Assembly (NCBI GenBank): GCA_022059125.1
Contig: JAEUWY010000006.1
Span: forward strand, 2,976,001 to 3,040,000
DNA length: 64,000 bases
Origin: Corynespora cassiicola
Lineage: Eukaryota > Ascomycota > Dothideomycetes > Pleosporales > Corynesporascaceae
Direction of reading: 5' to 3'
Within the stretch, counting starts at the first letter, position 1; each line of letters begins with the position of its first letter. This document shows, piece after piece, positions 42,530-56,500 of the stretch. A program made the translations under genes and the position numbers. Under the pieces are notes generated by a model. That model ran no database searches, was not told the origin of the DNA, and saw only the letters and a program-made list of their open reading frames with translations.

Positions 42530-44656
42530 CAGAGAGGTAATATTAAAACAGTTTAATCGAAAAAATAGCAGTTTTTAAACTAATATAACTTTTTAACTAA
42601 ACTAGCTATAAAAATAAAAAAAAATTAATTTAATAGAAGTTTATTGAAACTTTTTATTAATAAAGAAAAAATTAGAGTTTATATTAAAGTTATAAGGTTA
42701 TAAATAAGCTTAAAGTAGAGGTAAAAAAAAGCATAAATTTAAAAGCTGATTTATTTTTTATTTAAAAATTTTTTTAAACTTTTTATTTTACGCTAACTTA
42801 ACTAAACTTAGTATATATTACGTAAGCAAAAAACTAGAGCTAAAAAATTAATTAAATATTAAAAAAATAAAGTTTAAAAAAATAAAGTTTTGCTTATATA
42901 AGCATTTATTATATAATAATAAACTAGTTAAATTAGTATATAAAGAAATATTTCAGAAAAAAAATTCTGAATCTCTATTTCCTTTTAACAAAAATAAGAT
43001 AAAACCTCACTTTTCAAACTATAAAGAAAAAGTTAATCTTTTATTAAAAGCCAATATACCTATTATAACTATTTTTAATATATTAAATAAAAATAAAAGT
43101 AGTATTTATGCTACTATACAACAAATTAATAAAAAAAAAATTATTTAATAGCTTAAATAAATAACAAAATAAAGATAAATTAAGCTATTAGAAAGAGATA
43201 AAAGAATTATTAATAGGGATTTAATTAAAAGCCCTAAAAAAACAAATAAAAGAATATTATTAGAAAATAATATAAAAATATCTAAAAGAAGTTTATAAAG
43301 ATATTTAAAAGAAGAAAATTATAGTATAAGTATTAGTACTAAAAAGCCGTATTTAAATAAAAAAAAAGCTAAAAAAAAATTAGAATATACTAAAAAAATA
43401 TTAAAAAATATAAAAAATATAAATTTAAAAAAAATTATATTTTCTGATAAGTTAGTAATAGAAAGAGACTTAGGTTCTAGGCAGAAATATATAAAAAAAA
43501 AGAAATAAAAGAGTAGGAGCTGAATTAGCTTTTATAAAACTAAATTATAAGTTAAAAAAAAAATTTAAAAAATTAAAATTAATTAAAAATTAATTATAAT
43601 TTTTTAATTTAATTACTTTTTTAAAAAATTTAGTACTAATTAAATTATAGCTCGAGATATTGTTATATTAGTATAAAAAGCTATTTAGATAGAAGAAAGA
43701 TCAGAATTAGTATTTATTAAAACACTTAATTCTAAAAATAATTTTAATAATACGGATTATATATAAAAAGTATTAAAACTTATTATTAAAAAACAAATAA
43801 AACCCGGTTAGTTTATATACCTTTTTTTTATTTTTTTATTAAATTTATTATTTAATTAAATTTATTTAATTAAATATTAAATTATAAAATTAATATAAAT
43901 ACTAATTAGTTTATAGACTAGAAATTTTAATAAAATAATTTAAAAATTTATACAGCTAAACCAGTTTTAAAATAGTTTAAAAGAAATAAAATTAAATTAT
44001 TTAAACATTTAGCTTATAGCCTAGACTTAGCACCTATAGAAAACGTCTAGGCTATATTAAAAAATAATTTAAAAAAATTAAATTCTAATTTATTAGGCGA
44101 AAAAGATAATAAAAAAGATAATACTTTATTTATAAACGCTATAAATAAAAAATAGAATTTAATTCTATAAAAAATAATAGATAATTATATATTATTTTTA
44201 CCTAGGCGTTGGGAAGCTGTTAATAAAGCTAATAGATATTATACAAAATATTAATAATTTAATTAATTATTAATTTATTTATATAGTTGGATTTTTTAAA
44301 ATCTTTTTTTCTACTATTATTATTATTTTTTTTTAAATAAAAAACTTATAAAAAAATTTGTTTTACAGATATAAATAGTATATAAATTTATAATAATTAA
44401 ATAAAAAAATTAAATTGTACGCTAGATAAAAAATAAATTAGCACTTAATTTTGTATTTTCTTTTACCTCTACTTTAAGCTTATTTATAACCTTATAACTT
44501 TAATATAAACTCTAATTTTTTCTTTATTAATAAAAAGTTTTAATAAATTTCTATTAAATTAATTTTTTTTATTTTTATAGCTAGTTTAGTTAAAAAGTTA
44601 TATTAGTTTAAAAACTGCTATTTTTTCGATTAAACTATTTTAATGTCACCTCTCTG
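42530..44656 (+). mobile_element. Tc1/mariner element copy 1, RIP-degraded
   Basis: 2127 bp with terminal repeats CAGAGAGGT... of about 195 bp and TA duplications (42528-42529, 44657-44658). The transposase frame (about 42999-44252, plus) parallels copy 2, but its ATG is ATA and it has many stops. It inserted into Gypsy copy 1; the empty site is seen at about 53747-53752 in copy 2. Confidence 0.88.
42999..44252 (+). pseudogene. Tc1-type transposase remnant
   Basis: Homologous along its length to the better preserved minus-strand copy at 52544-53104 and its downstream exons. Start codon ATG changed to ATA and numerous TAA/TAG codons at former Gln and Trp positions. The C-terminal LAPIENV-type motif is still legible near 44,031-44,055. 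Confidence 0.75.
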
Positions 44657-45843
44657 TACTAAAAAAATATACTAAAAAAATAATAATATAACTTTAAAGC
44701 GAACTATTAGTAAATATATTACGCATAATAAATAATAATATCTATTTTATTAAAATAGTACTAAATTAGAGAGAATCTTTAGTTAATATTTATAAATATT
44801 TAGTAAAATAAAAAAGTTACTTTAAACATTTTTTTTTTTAGAAATGTAAACTAAATATAAACGCTAGCGCGATTAATAATTTTTAAAAATAAAAAAATAT
44901 TTAAAGTAGATAAATAAAAAAAAGTAAATAAGCTACTTTATACTATAAAGCTCTATTATAGCCTATAATAGACTGATATATTTAAAAAAAAGCTAGATAA
45001 CTTTTAAGTAAGCTAGTATCCGGAGATTTAGCTAAAAAAAAAAAAAATATAGCTACTTTTACTTTATATTTTTTTCTAAAAAAAATATTAGATTTTTTAT
45101 ATAAAAAAGTGTTTAATAGCGCTATAATTTTAAGAAAATACAGAATTAAAAACTATATAAAAAAGTTGAAAAAACTTATAGAAATGTTACTAGCCTATTA
45201 TAGCCTAAAATAATTTATAAAAAACTAAAAAATATTATAAAAAGATATAAAAAAAAAATTAAAGTAAAAAAATTTATATTATAAAAAACTATTTAAAAAC
45301 TAGGTAAAGAGCTACTAAAAACTCCGGGTATTATCTATATACTCTAAAAAAAACTATAAAATTAAAAAAAAAGCTAAAAAAAAACTAATTTAGATTTTTC
45401 TACGCTATAATACTTTATAAAAATCTATACTAATTTATACTATTATATATTAACTAAATATAGACTGCAGTAAAAGGCTTAATCTATTTTTAAAACTTTT
45501 TAATTTTTTTTATAAAAGTATTTTTTTTATTTTTTAGAGCACGCGCACGTTTAGCTTTAAAATTAATAATTTAAATTTTTTTTTTTTTTTAGCTAGCTAT
45601 AGTAGCTAAACTAAAAATAGCTTTACTACTATAACTTTTAAAAAAACGTTAGTATAAGCTATTATAGCGTATAATAGATTATTTTACTTTTTTTCTAGGC
45701 GTATTACTATTTTTTTAGTTAGTTTTAATTTAAACAAATATAAAAGTTTTAAAAATATACTTTTTAGTTTTTACTTTAGTAGTAATATTTTTAAAGTTTT
45801 ATTTACGTTTACTAAAGCGTATTTTAAACTACAGAGTATTATT

Positions 45844-47466
45844 AATAAAAACTATTTTCTATTTTTTTTTATTATTTCTATTTTGTTATTAACGAGCAGT
45901 AAGTATATTATTTTATTTCTATTCTATTTTAGTTAGCACGTACTACTTATTACATAATTTTATATATTTTATAATATTATTTTATTACGTAACGTAACGT
46001 TAATACGTAACTTACACTTTTACTTTAAATAATAATAAATACTTATTTTAATAATTTTTTTTATTTCTAATTTATAATAACTATAACTATAACTGTATAA
46101 TTTTTAAATATATTTTTAATTTTTAATTTTTTATATCTGTGTTGCGTAGTTTATATAATTACTACTATTTATATACGTATATTTCTGTTTCTGCTTTATT
46201 TTCTAATACTATTATTTTTTACTATTTTAATTATTTCGCGTACGTTTTTTACTATTATAGTTATATAAATATTATAGCAGAGTTATATATAGTATAGTTA
46301 CGTATAATATAGCTTACAGCAGTTATAGTAAAAGCTTTAAAAAAAAGTAGATTAATTAATTAAATAAAAAAACTATTAACGTTAAAAGCTGTTTTTTATA
46401 AATATTACTTTTTATAAATATTATTCTTTATAAATATTATTTTCTACAGATACCGTCGCGTACTTAAATATTTTTTTTTATTTTAAAAAAATATTTAGCT
46501 AAAAAATAAAAAAATATTACCCGCTATATAAAACGTATATTTAAATATAGTAATAAATATATAGAAATAGTTAGCGTGCGTAATTTTACGTCTACTAAAT
46601 TTTTTTTTTAAAATTCTATATATAAAGTTTTATAAAATTATTATAATAAAAAAAATACACGCGGCAATAAAAATTACTATAATAATATTAGTAATACTAG
46701 TAATATTTACAGTTTAGAAGACTGTAAAAGTAAAATTTATATTACTATACTAATTAGTTTACTATAGCTACTAATTTTAAAAACTTATAGTTAACTATAA
46801 GCTAGCTTATAGTTTATAGTCTATAAACTAACTACAGTAATTAGCTATAATTTTAATATAAGTTTTAAAACTTACGCGTACAGATATAAAATATAATAAA
46901 ATTTAAAAAATAGTAATAGCTTTTTTTTATAATACTTACTTAGACAGATATTTATAAAAGTTAAATTTTTGCGATGTTAAAGCTTTTACTTAAAGCTTTT
47001 ATCTAGAGCTTATAGTAATTTATTAAAAATATTTTACTTTACGCAACTACGCTTTACGTTTAATACTTTAATAACTATAAATTATAATTTTTATAAATTA
47101 CGTTATTTTTAAATAAATTTTTAGAGCTTTAAAGCTTTAGAGCTTTAGAGCTTTAAAGCTTAAAACTTTAAAGTTTTAAAATAGTATTTTTGTTTTTAGC
47201 TATTACTTTTATAATTTATAATCTGTAATTTATAACTTGCGTAGTTATAAATTTACAGGCTAGTAAACTAGTAAGTTTATAAAATAAAAATTACTTATTT
47301 ACTTATTAATAACTTAATTATTTTTTATTACTTTTAGTTACTGTTTTATTAAATGCCTAACTAGTATTATTTCTGTTTTTTTTTTATTAATTTATATTTA
47401 CTGTTTAGTTTTAGCCTAGCACAGCTGAGAAAAAGAAACTTCTGTAGCTCTTTTAATAAAAACTAT
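45844..47466. mobile_element. 1.6-kb insertion in Gypsy copy 1, unknown class
   Basis: Absent from Gypsy copy 2, which reads straight through at about 54,897. Bounded by the perfect 12-bp direct repeat AATAAAAACTAT at 45844-45855 and 47455-47466, best read as a target duplication. I see no terminal inverted repeats or coding motif; RIP has erased its identity. Confidence 0.6.
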
Positions 47467-50400
47467 ATTATTATATAGTATTAAATAAGTATTATAAAAA
47501 ATAAACTTTTTATAAAGTATTAAAGTGGCCTAAAATACTTTAAAATAAAAATTTTTAAAAAAATTATTATAAAAAATATTTAGAAAGCGCTTTACAGATA
47601 TAAATTAATTTAAACTACTAAATTTTTATTTTATTATTTTAAAAGTAGACTTTTTTATAATAAGCTTTTTTAGTAACTATTTTAGCTTTATTAAAAACTA
47701 TAGTAATTTAAACTATCTAGTAACCGCAGCAGATTTTAAGCAGAAAATTATAAATTATATTATATTTATTATAAAAAATTTTAAAAATTTAAAAATAAGT
47801 TAGAAAGCTTTATAATAGCTAAAAATAGTTTAAAATAGCTATAAAAAGAATAGAAACTTACTGTATAACACTTCTAGTTACTAATAAAGTACTTAAAATA
47901 CCGCTTAAACAGTAATGCTTTACTTTTATCTATTTTAACTAACTATTTTATATAAAAATTTTTAGTAAACTTATTAAAAACAAAATATAAATAACTAACC
48001 TGTCTAAAAAATTAATACTCTTTTTTACTAAAAAAAAAAATATAATAGATATAAACGTAATAGGTAAATCTGCTATTATTTAAAATATTATTTCTAATTT
48101 TAGTAAAGTTTATAATAGATAATAATAAAATAAAATAAGTTATTAGAAAGCAGAAAAATTTAAAATAGTCTAATTATTACGTATACGGTTTTTAAACTAG
48201 TTAGTTAAAACTATAATATAATAAAAAGTATAATAAAGTGCAGTATTTTATAATACTTTAAAATAAAAAGTGTAAGAAAATCTTAAAAAACTTACTAAAT
48301 TAAGAATAAAAAAAAAAAAAAACTAAAAGCTAGAAAGTGTTAGAAAAACTTTTTATATATTTTTAAAAAGTGTTTTTATTTTTTTTTATTAGAACTTTTT
48401 TACCGCAACTTTTTTTAATATTTTACTTTTTTACTTTTATTTTTTTTACTAAAGTAAAATAACTTTAATTTAATTTTAAAAAAGTAAAACTAATTATAAT
48501 TATATTTACTATAGTTTATAGTAGCCTACTAAAAGATAAAATATTAAATTTTAATTTTTATAGTAAATAAAAAAAACTGCTATAAACTATAGCAAACTCT
48601 AATAAATTAGATTAATAAATTTTAACTACTAAATTAAATAACTGAAGTTACTGTACTTTATTATAAACAGTAATAAAATAAAATATCTAAACTAAATATA
48701 ATTTTTTAACTATAAAGTTGCTATATTCTGCTATAAACTACTAAAAATCTAAAAATATAAACTGTATTTTTTAAATAAAAACTAAAATATAAAATAAATA
48801 TCTATAATTACTATTACTTTTATTTACAGATATAATAGTATATAAAATTATATACTGTTAAAAAAAAAGATAATATAAAACTATATTTTATTATAATTTA
48901 TTATAGCTTATTATAAAGTATTTTAAGTTAGCTTAGTTATAAGTGCGATAGTATATATTTTTAAATTACTGTAAGCTGTTTTAGCAGTAATTTTTTTTTT
49001 TATATAATAATATATAATTTAGTTTTTTTTACCTGTCTATCTGCATTATTATAACTTTTACACTCTACTTTAGGTTTATATCTAACAACTTATAGCTAAA
49101 TTTTTAAAAAAATTATTAAAAGTAAAATAGTTTATAAAGCTAAATATCTAGAAAGCGTACTACAGAATACATATTTAAAAAAAATAATAAATAAAAAACA
49201 GCTTTTAAAATAAAATATAGTTATTTTAAATACTTTATAATACTTTTTAGCCTAACTAACGTTTCTGCTATTTTTTAATTTTATATTAACTAAATTTTAG
49301 CAGAGCTAGTTAATATAATATATATTATATATTTAGATAATATTCTAGTTTATTCTAATATAGAAAAAGCTTATATAAGTTATATTAGAGAAGTTTTGAA
49401 AAAACTAAAATAAACTAAATTATATATAAAATTTAATAAGTGTAAATTCCACACATAACAGATAAAATATCTAAAATATATAATATATTTAAAAAAAATT
49501 AAAGTTAATTTAGAAAGAGTTAAAATAATTTAAAACTGGCTAATACTAAAAACAGTAAAAAATATTAAAGTATTTATTAGTTTTATAAATTACTATAAAA
49601 ATTTTATTACTAACTTTTTTTAAATTATTTTACTATTAACTAAAATAATTTAAAAAAAGCTAAACGCGGCTAAAAGCAGCCACACCTAAAAAAAAAGTAT
49701 AAAAATTAATTTTAATTAAAAAGTAAAATAGGCTTTTATATAAATAAAAAATGCTTTTTTTTAATTTTAATTTTAGCTTATTTTAATTTTTAAAAATTAA
49801 TAAAAATTAAAGTAAACGCTTTAGAAAACGCAATTTATAGTATTATAAGTTAAAAAAACTTAAACTAGAATAGAAAAAGCTAATAGAAACTCATTAAGTT
49901 CTTTTTAAGAAAAATAGACTAAGCTAAATATAATTATAATACTTATAACAAAAAATTACTTATAATAAATAAAAGTTTATTTTATTAATAATATTATTTT
50001 TAAAAAATACTATTTAAGCTTTTTACAGACTATAATAACTTTAAATAATTTATAAAAATAAAAATACTTAACTACTACTAAATTAGAGTATATAAAAAAT
50101 TTATAAAGTATAATTTTATTATAATTTATTATTTAGAGAAGCTAAACTCTACGGACAGCTTATTAAAAAAACTAAATTATATAAAAAAAGCTTAATAATA
50201 ATTACAGAAAAATAAAAAAGCCTATATAGAGCTACTATAAGCTATAATAACCCGGAAATTTCTATAAAACTTTATAATACTAGTAATAATTATAAAATTA
50301 TCTAAAAAGTATATAGATAGTACTAGAATATTTTAAATAAAATATTAGAGGTTTTTAGAACTCTGTATTAAAAAAAAACTACTTAAAAAAATAAAAAAAA

Positions 50401-51449
50401 ATAAAAAAAATAGAAAAAAAAGTTTTTAAAAAAAATAAAAATATTTTAATTTTAGACTTTTACAGTAAAAATAGTAAAAAAAATAAATAAAAAACTTTTT
50501 TTTAAAAAAAAAATAACTTTTTACTTTTACTTTAAAATAATATTAAATAACTGATTAGTTAAAATTACAACTAAGTATAGATTAAAAAAAAGCTAAAGTA
50601 TTTTAAAAATACTATAATAGCTTAATAGTAAATTACTTTAAAGTAAAAAAAACGCTAGAGACAATTAGACGTAAGTACTATTAGAAAAAAATTAAAAAAA
50701 ATATAAAAACGTACTGTAATAACTATTTAAAATATAAAAAATTAATTATAACTAAATACTGCTTTTATAGCTTATTAAATTTTTTTTTAGTTTTTAATAA
50801 ACTGTAGTTAAACGTTATAATAAACTTTATTACTAAACTTTTTTTATTAAAGTACTTTAGCTAAGTATATAACTTAATACTAATAGTAGTAAACTAATTA
50901 ATAAAAATAATTTATTATATACTAGTTTAAGCGAATTAGACTGCTTAAAACTTAGCTTAAATTTAAATAAAAAAAATAATTTAACTTTATAAAACTCTAA
51001 AAAATATTATTTTAGATTAAAAACTTTTAATAAATTCTAAGTATTAAAATATTTTTTATTACTATTTAAATACTTTAAAAAATTTATTTTTTATTTATTA
51101 TTTTAAAACAGATAAATAAACAGAAAAATAGAATTAAATTTTAAAACAGTATTTTAAATACTATTATTACCTAAAATAAAATAACTAAATAATTTAGTTA
51201 TTAATTATAAAATTTATGTATAATAACAGCGTACACGTAACTACTATAATTATATTATTTTAAATATACTATAAAGCAGATTTAAAAGCGCTAAACTAGC
51301 TTAAAATACTTTTAAATAGCAGAAAATTATATTTAAAAAATAATTTAGTAGTAAAAGTACTTATTTTACAAACAGAATATTACTAGAAAATTAAAGTAGT
51401 AAATAAATACTAAAAAAAGTACTCTTAAAAAAAAAATATCTTTTTAGTA

Positions 51450-53570
51450 CAGAGGGGTGACATTAAAAAAAAACCAAAAAAAAAGTTATACTTTTTAAAC
51501 TATTATAACTCTGTAACTAGATCAGCTATTAAAATAAAAGAAAATTAATTTTAAAGAGATTTAGAGGCTTTAAATTTGTATCAAAAGAAATATATAGCTT
51601 ATATAATATTTATTACTTAAAAATTTAAAGTAAAAGTATAGTAAAAAAAAATGCAAACTTAAAAGCTGATTTATTTTTTTTCTAGCGTAAAATTTTTACT
51701 TTTTATTTTATTATTTTAAAGTTGTATATAGTATATACTTGTAATTTTTTTTAAAAAATATTTTTTTTATTTTTTTAAAAAAAAATTAATAGTAGAATTT
51801 TTTTTTAAAAAAAATTAAATTATATAAATAAATTAATAATTAATTAAATTATTAATATTTTGTATAATACCCGTTAGCTTTATTAACTGCCTCCCAACGT
51901 CTAGGTAAAGATAATATACAATTATCTATTATTTTTTGTGGAATTAAATTCTATTCTTTATTTATAGCGTTTATAAATAAAGTATTATCTTTTTTATTAT
52001 TTTTTTTGCCTAATAAATTAGGATTTAATTTTTTTAAATTATTTTTTAATATAGTTTAGATGTTTTCTATAGGTGCTAAATTTAGGCTATAAACTAAATA
52101 TTTAAATAATTTAATTTTATTTCTTTTAAACTATTTTAAAACTAGTTTAGCTGTATAAGTTTTTTAATTATTTTATTAAAATTTCGAGTTTATGAACTAA
52201 TTAGTATTTATATTAATTTTATAATTTAATAATTAATAAAAGTTAATTTAATTAAATAATAAATTTAATAAAAAAAAGGTATATAAACTAACCGGGTTTT
52301 ATATGTTTTTTAATAATAGGTTTTAATACTTTTTGTATATAATCTGTATTATTAAAATTATTTTTAGAATTAGGTGTTTTAATAAACACTAATTCTGATC
52401 TTCCTCCTATCCAAATAGCTCCCCATACTGATATAACAATATCTCGAGCTATAATTTAATTAGTACTAATTTTTTTAAAAAGTAATTAAATTAAAAAATT
52501 ATAATTAATTTTTAATTAATTTTAATTTTTTTAATTTTTTTTTTTACTTACAGTTTGATTTTATAAAAGCTAATTCAGCTCCTACTCTTTTATTTCTCTT
52601 CTTTCTTATATATTCTTGTCTAGAACCTAGGCCTCTTTCTATTGCTGACTCATCAGAAAATATAATTTTTTTTAAATTTATATTTTCTAAATTTTTTAAT
52701 TGTTTTTTTGCGTATTTTAATCTTATTTTAGCTTTTTTTTTATTTAAATACGGCTTTTTAGTACTAATATTTATACTATAATTTTCTTCTTTTAAATATC
52801 TTTGTAAGCTTCTTTTAGATATTTTTATATTATTTTCTAGTAATATTCTTTTATTTGTTTTTTTAGGGCTTTTAATTAAATCCCTGTTAATAATTCTTTT
52901 ATCTTTTTTAAATAGCTTAATTTTATCTTGATTTCTTTCTTTTTTTAAGCTATTAAATAATTTATTTTTTTTATTTATTCTTTGTATAGTATTTTTAATA
53001 CTTATTTTGTTTTTATTTAATATATTAGAAATAGTTATAATAGGTGTATTGGCTTTTAATAAAAGATTAACTTTTTCTTCATAGTCTGAAAATTGAGGTT
53101 CCATCTTATCTTTGTTCAGAGGAAATAGAGATTCAGAATTTTTTTCTGAAATACTTATTTATATACTAATTTAACTAGTTTATTATTATATAATTAGTGC
53201 TTATATAAGCAAAACTTTATTTTTTAAACTTTATTTTTTAAATATTAAATTAAATTTCTAGCTCCAGTTTTTTGCTTACGTAATATAGACTAAGCTTAAT
53301 TAAGTTAGCGTAAAATAAAAAGTTTTAATAATTTTTTAAATAAAAAATAAATCAGCTTTTAAATTTATACTTTTTTTTACTATACTTTTACTTTAAATTT
53401 TTAAGTAATAAACATTATATAAGCTATATATCATTTTTAATACAGAGAACAAGCCTTTAAATCTCTTTAAAATTATGTTTTTTTTATATTAATAGCTAGT
53501 CTAGTAACAGAGTTATACTAGTTTAAAAAGTATAACTTTTTTTTGGTTTTTTTTTAATGTCACCCCTCTG
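51450..53570 (-). mobile_element. Tc1/mariner element copy 2
   Basis: 2121 bp with terminal repeats CAGAGGGGTGACATT... of over 200 bp and TA duplications at 51448-51449 and 53571-53572. It is a different subfamily from copy 1, since the TIRs differ beyond the first ten bases. Less damaged than its surroundings. The empty site for this insertion is seen at 42344-42350 in Gypsy copy 1. Confidence 0.9.
51860..53104 (-). pseudogene. Tc1/mariner transposase, first exon open, third exon broken
   Basis: Exon 1 (53104 to about 52550) is open for about 185 codons: an N-terminal helix-turn-helix region and FSDES with the first catalytic Asp. It ends at a GTAAGT donor at about 52549. Exon 2 (about 52453-52290), open with its Trp codons intact, contains VWGAIWIGGRSE. 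A second donor GTTAGT follows. Exon 3 (to about 51865) is damaged: the QQDN-like block reads stop-stop-Asn-Asn, so the second catalytic Asp is lost through GAT to AAT, while LPRRWEAVNKA near the end is readable. An ORF caller sees only exon 1, which is not a complete protein. Known relatives cut and paste at TA. Confidence 0.82.
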
Positions 53571-53572
53571 TA

Positions 53573-56500
53573 ATAAAAAATAAAGTGTTTATATTAAATA
53601 GGTATATACGCTTAATAAAGCTAAAAAAAAACTAAATTAAAAATATATAAGACTAGAAACTATTATAGCCTAAATTAAACTAGATATATATAAAGTAAAC
53701 TTATTTAAACTATAAAGCATTTACTTAGTTTTTTTAAATATTATTACTAAAAAAATATACTAAAAAAATAATAATATAACTTTAAAGCGAACTACTAGTA
53801 GACATATTATATATAATAAATAATAATATTTATTTTATTAAAAAAGTGCTAGATTAAAGAGAATTTCTAGTTAGCACTTAAAAATATTTAGTGAAATAAA
53901 AAAATTACTTTAAAATTTAATTTTTTTAAAAATTTAAATTAAATATAAATACTAGCGTAAATAATAATTTTTAAAAATAAAAAAGTATTAAAAGCTAATA
54001 AATAAAAAAGAGTAAATAAACTACTTTACGCTATAAAGCTCTATTATAGCCTATAATAAACTAATATACTTAGAAAAAAGCCAGATAACTTTTAAATAAG
54101 CTAGTATCCGGAAATTTAGCTAAAAAAATATTAAGTTTTCTATATAAAAAACTATTTAATAGCACTATAATTTTAAAAAAACACAGAATTAAAAACTATA
54201 CGAAAAGGTTAAAAAAACTTATAGAAATATTACTAGCCTATTATAGCCTAAAATAATTTATAAAAGACTAAAAAAATATTATAAAAAAATATAAAAGAAA
54301 ATATTAAAGTAAAAAAACTTATATTATAAAAAATTATTTAAAAACTAGATAGAGGGCTACTAAAAACTCCGGATATTATCTATATACTTTAAAAAAAATT
54401 TTAACACTAAAAAAAAAGTTAAAAAAAACTAACTTAGATTTTTTTTACGCTATAATACTTTATAAAAGTTTATAATAATTTATACTACTATATATTAATT
54501 AGGTATAAGCCGCAGTAAGAGGCTTAATTTATTTTTAAAACTTTTTAATTTTTTTTATAAAAGTATTTTTTTTATTTTTTAGAATACGCGCACGTTTAGT
54601 TTTAAAATTAATAATTTAAATTTTTAAATTTTTTTTTCTAAATAGCTATAGCAGTTAAATTAAAAATAATTTTACTACTATAACTTTAAAAAAAATATTA
54701 GTGTAAATTATTATAGCGTATAATAGGCTATTTTACTTTTTTTTAGGCGTATTACTATTTTTCTAGTTAACTTTAATTTAGACAGATATAAAAGCTTTAA
54801 AAATACGTTTTTTAGTTTTTATTTTAGTAGTAATATTTTTAAAATTTTATTTATATTTATTAAAGCGTATTTTAAACTGCGGAGTATTATTAGTAGAAAC
54901 TATACTATTATAAAATATTAAATATATATTATAAAAAATAAACTTTTTATAAAGTGTCAGAATAGATTAAAATACTTTAAAATAAAATTTTTTAGAAAAA
55001 TTACTATAAAAAATATTTAAAAAACGCTTTATAGATATAAATTAACTTAAACTATAAATTTTTTTTTCTGTATTATTAAAGTAGACTTTTTTATAATAAG
55101 CTTTTTAAGTAACTATTTTAGTTTTATTAAAAATTTTAATAAACTAAATTATATAGTAACTGCGGCGGATTTTAAGCAGAAAATTATAAATTATATTATA
55201 TTTATTATAAAAATTTTTAAGTATCTAAAAATAAGTTAAAAAGCTTTATAATAGCTAAAAACAGTTTAAAATAGCTATAAAAAAAATAGAAATTTACTGT
55301 ATAATATTTTTAGTTACTAATAAAGCACCTAAAACACTATTTAAATAGTAATATTTTTTTTTTATTTTAACTAACTATTTTTTATAAAAATTTTTAGTAA
55401 ATTTATTAGAAACAGAATATAAATAACTAATCTACTTAAAAAATTAATATTTTTTTTTACTAAAAAAAAATATATAATAAATATAAATATAATAGGTAAA
55501 TCTGCTATTATTTAAAATATTATTTTTAACTTTAATAAAGTTTATAATAAATAATAATAAAGTAAAATAAATTACTAAAAAGTAAAAAAGTTTAAAATAG
55601 TCTAATTATTATAAATAGAGTTTCTAAACTAATTAGTTAGAACTATAATATAATAAAATAGAATATTATAAAATATTATAGAGTATTATAAACTGTAATA
55701 CTTTATAATATTTTATAATAAAAAATATAATAAAGTATAGTATTTTATAATACTTTAAAATAAAAAATGTAAAAAAATTTAAAAAAACTTACTAAATTAA
55801 AAAAAAAAAAAAAACTAAAAGCTAAAAAGTATTAAAAAAACTTTTTATATATTTTTAAAAAGTATTTTTATTTTTTTTCTGTTAGAACTTCTTTACCGTA
55901 ACTTTTTTTAATATTTTATTTTTTTTATTTTTATTTTTTTTACTAAAATAAAATAATTTTAATTTAATTTTAAAAAAGTAAAACTAGTTATAATTATATC
56001 TACTATAGTCTATAGTAGCCTACTAAAAAATAAAATATTAAATTTTAATTTTTATAGTAAATAGAAAAAACTGCTGTAAACTATAGTAAACTCTAATAAA
56101 TTAAATTAATAAATTTTAACTACTAAATTAAATAACTAAAGTTATTATATTTTATTATAGACAGTAATAAAACAGAATATTTAAACTAAATATAATTTTT
56201 AAACTATAAAGTTACTATATTTTATTATAAACTGCTAGAAACTTAAAAGTATAAACTATACTTTTTAAATAAAAACTAAAATATAGAATAGATATTTATA
56301 ATTATTATTTTTTTTATCTACGGGTATAACAGTGTATAAAATTATATACTATTAAAAAAAAGTAATATAAAGCTGTATTTTATTATAACTTATTATAGTT
56401 TATTATAAAGTGTTTTAGATTAGCTTAGTTATAAGTGTAATAGTATATATTTTTAAATTACTGTAAACTGTTTTAGCAGCAATTTATTTTTTTTTTCTAT

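Larger units (their letters stand above)
42301..51447 (+). mobile_element. Relict Gypsy retrotransposon, copy 1, with two insertions
   Basis: Left end at the Starship junction. It is interrupted by Tc1 copy 1 (42530-44656) and a 1.6-kb insertion (45856-47466). Reverse transcriptase remains are recognisable at about 49,326-49,640: a frame reading IYLDNILVYSN, with the catalytic YxDD changed to YLDN by GAT to AAT, followed by KCKFHT and a KVFISFINYYKNF thumb segment. An integrase remnant lies at about 50,650-50,950. RT before IN marks it as Gypsy. Many stops; dead. Confidence 0.75.

Noticed and set aside
52544..53104. Intact 186-residue transposase
   Set aside because: It is only the first exon; it ends at a GTAAGT donor and the third exon carries stops and has lost a catalytic Asp.
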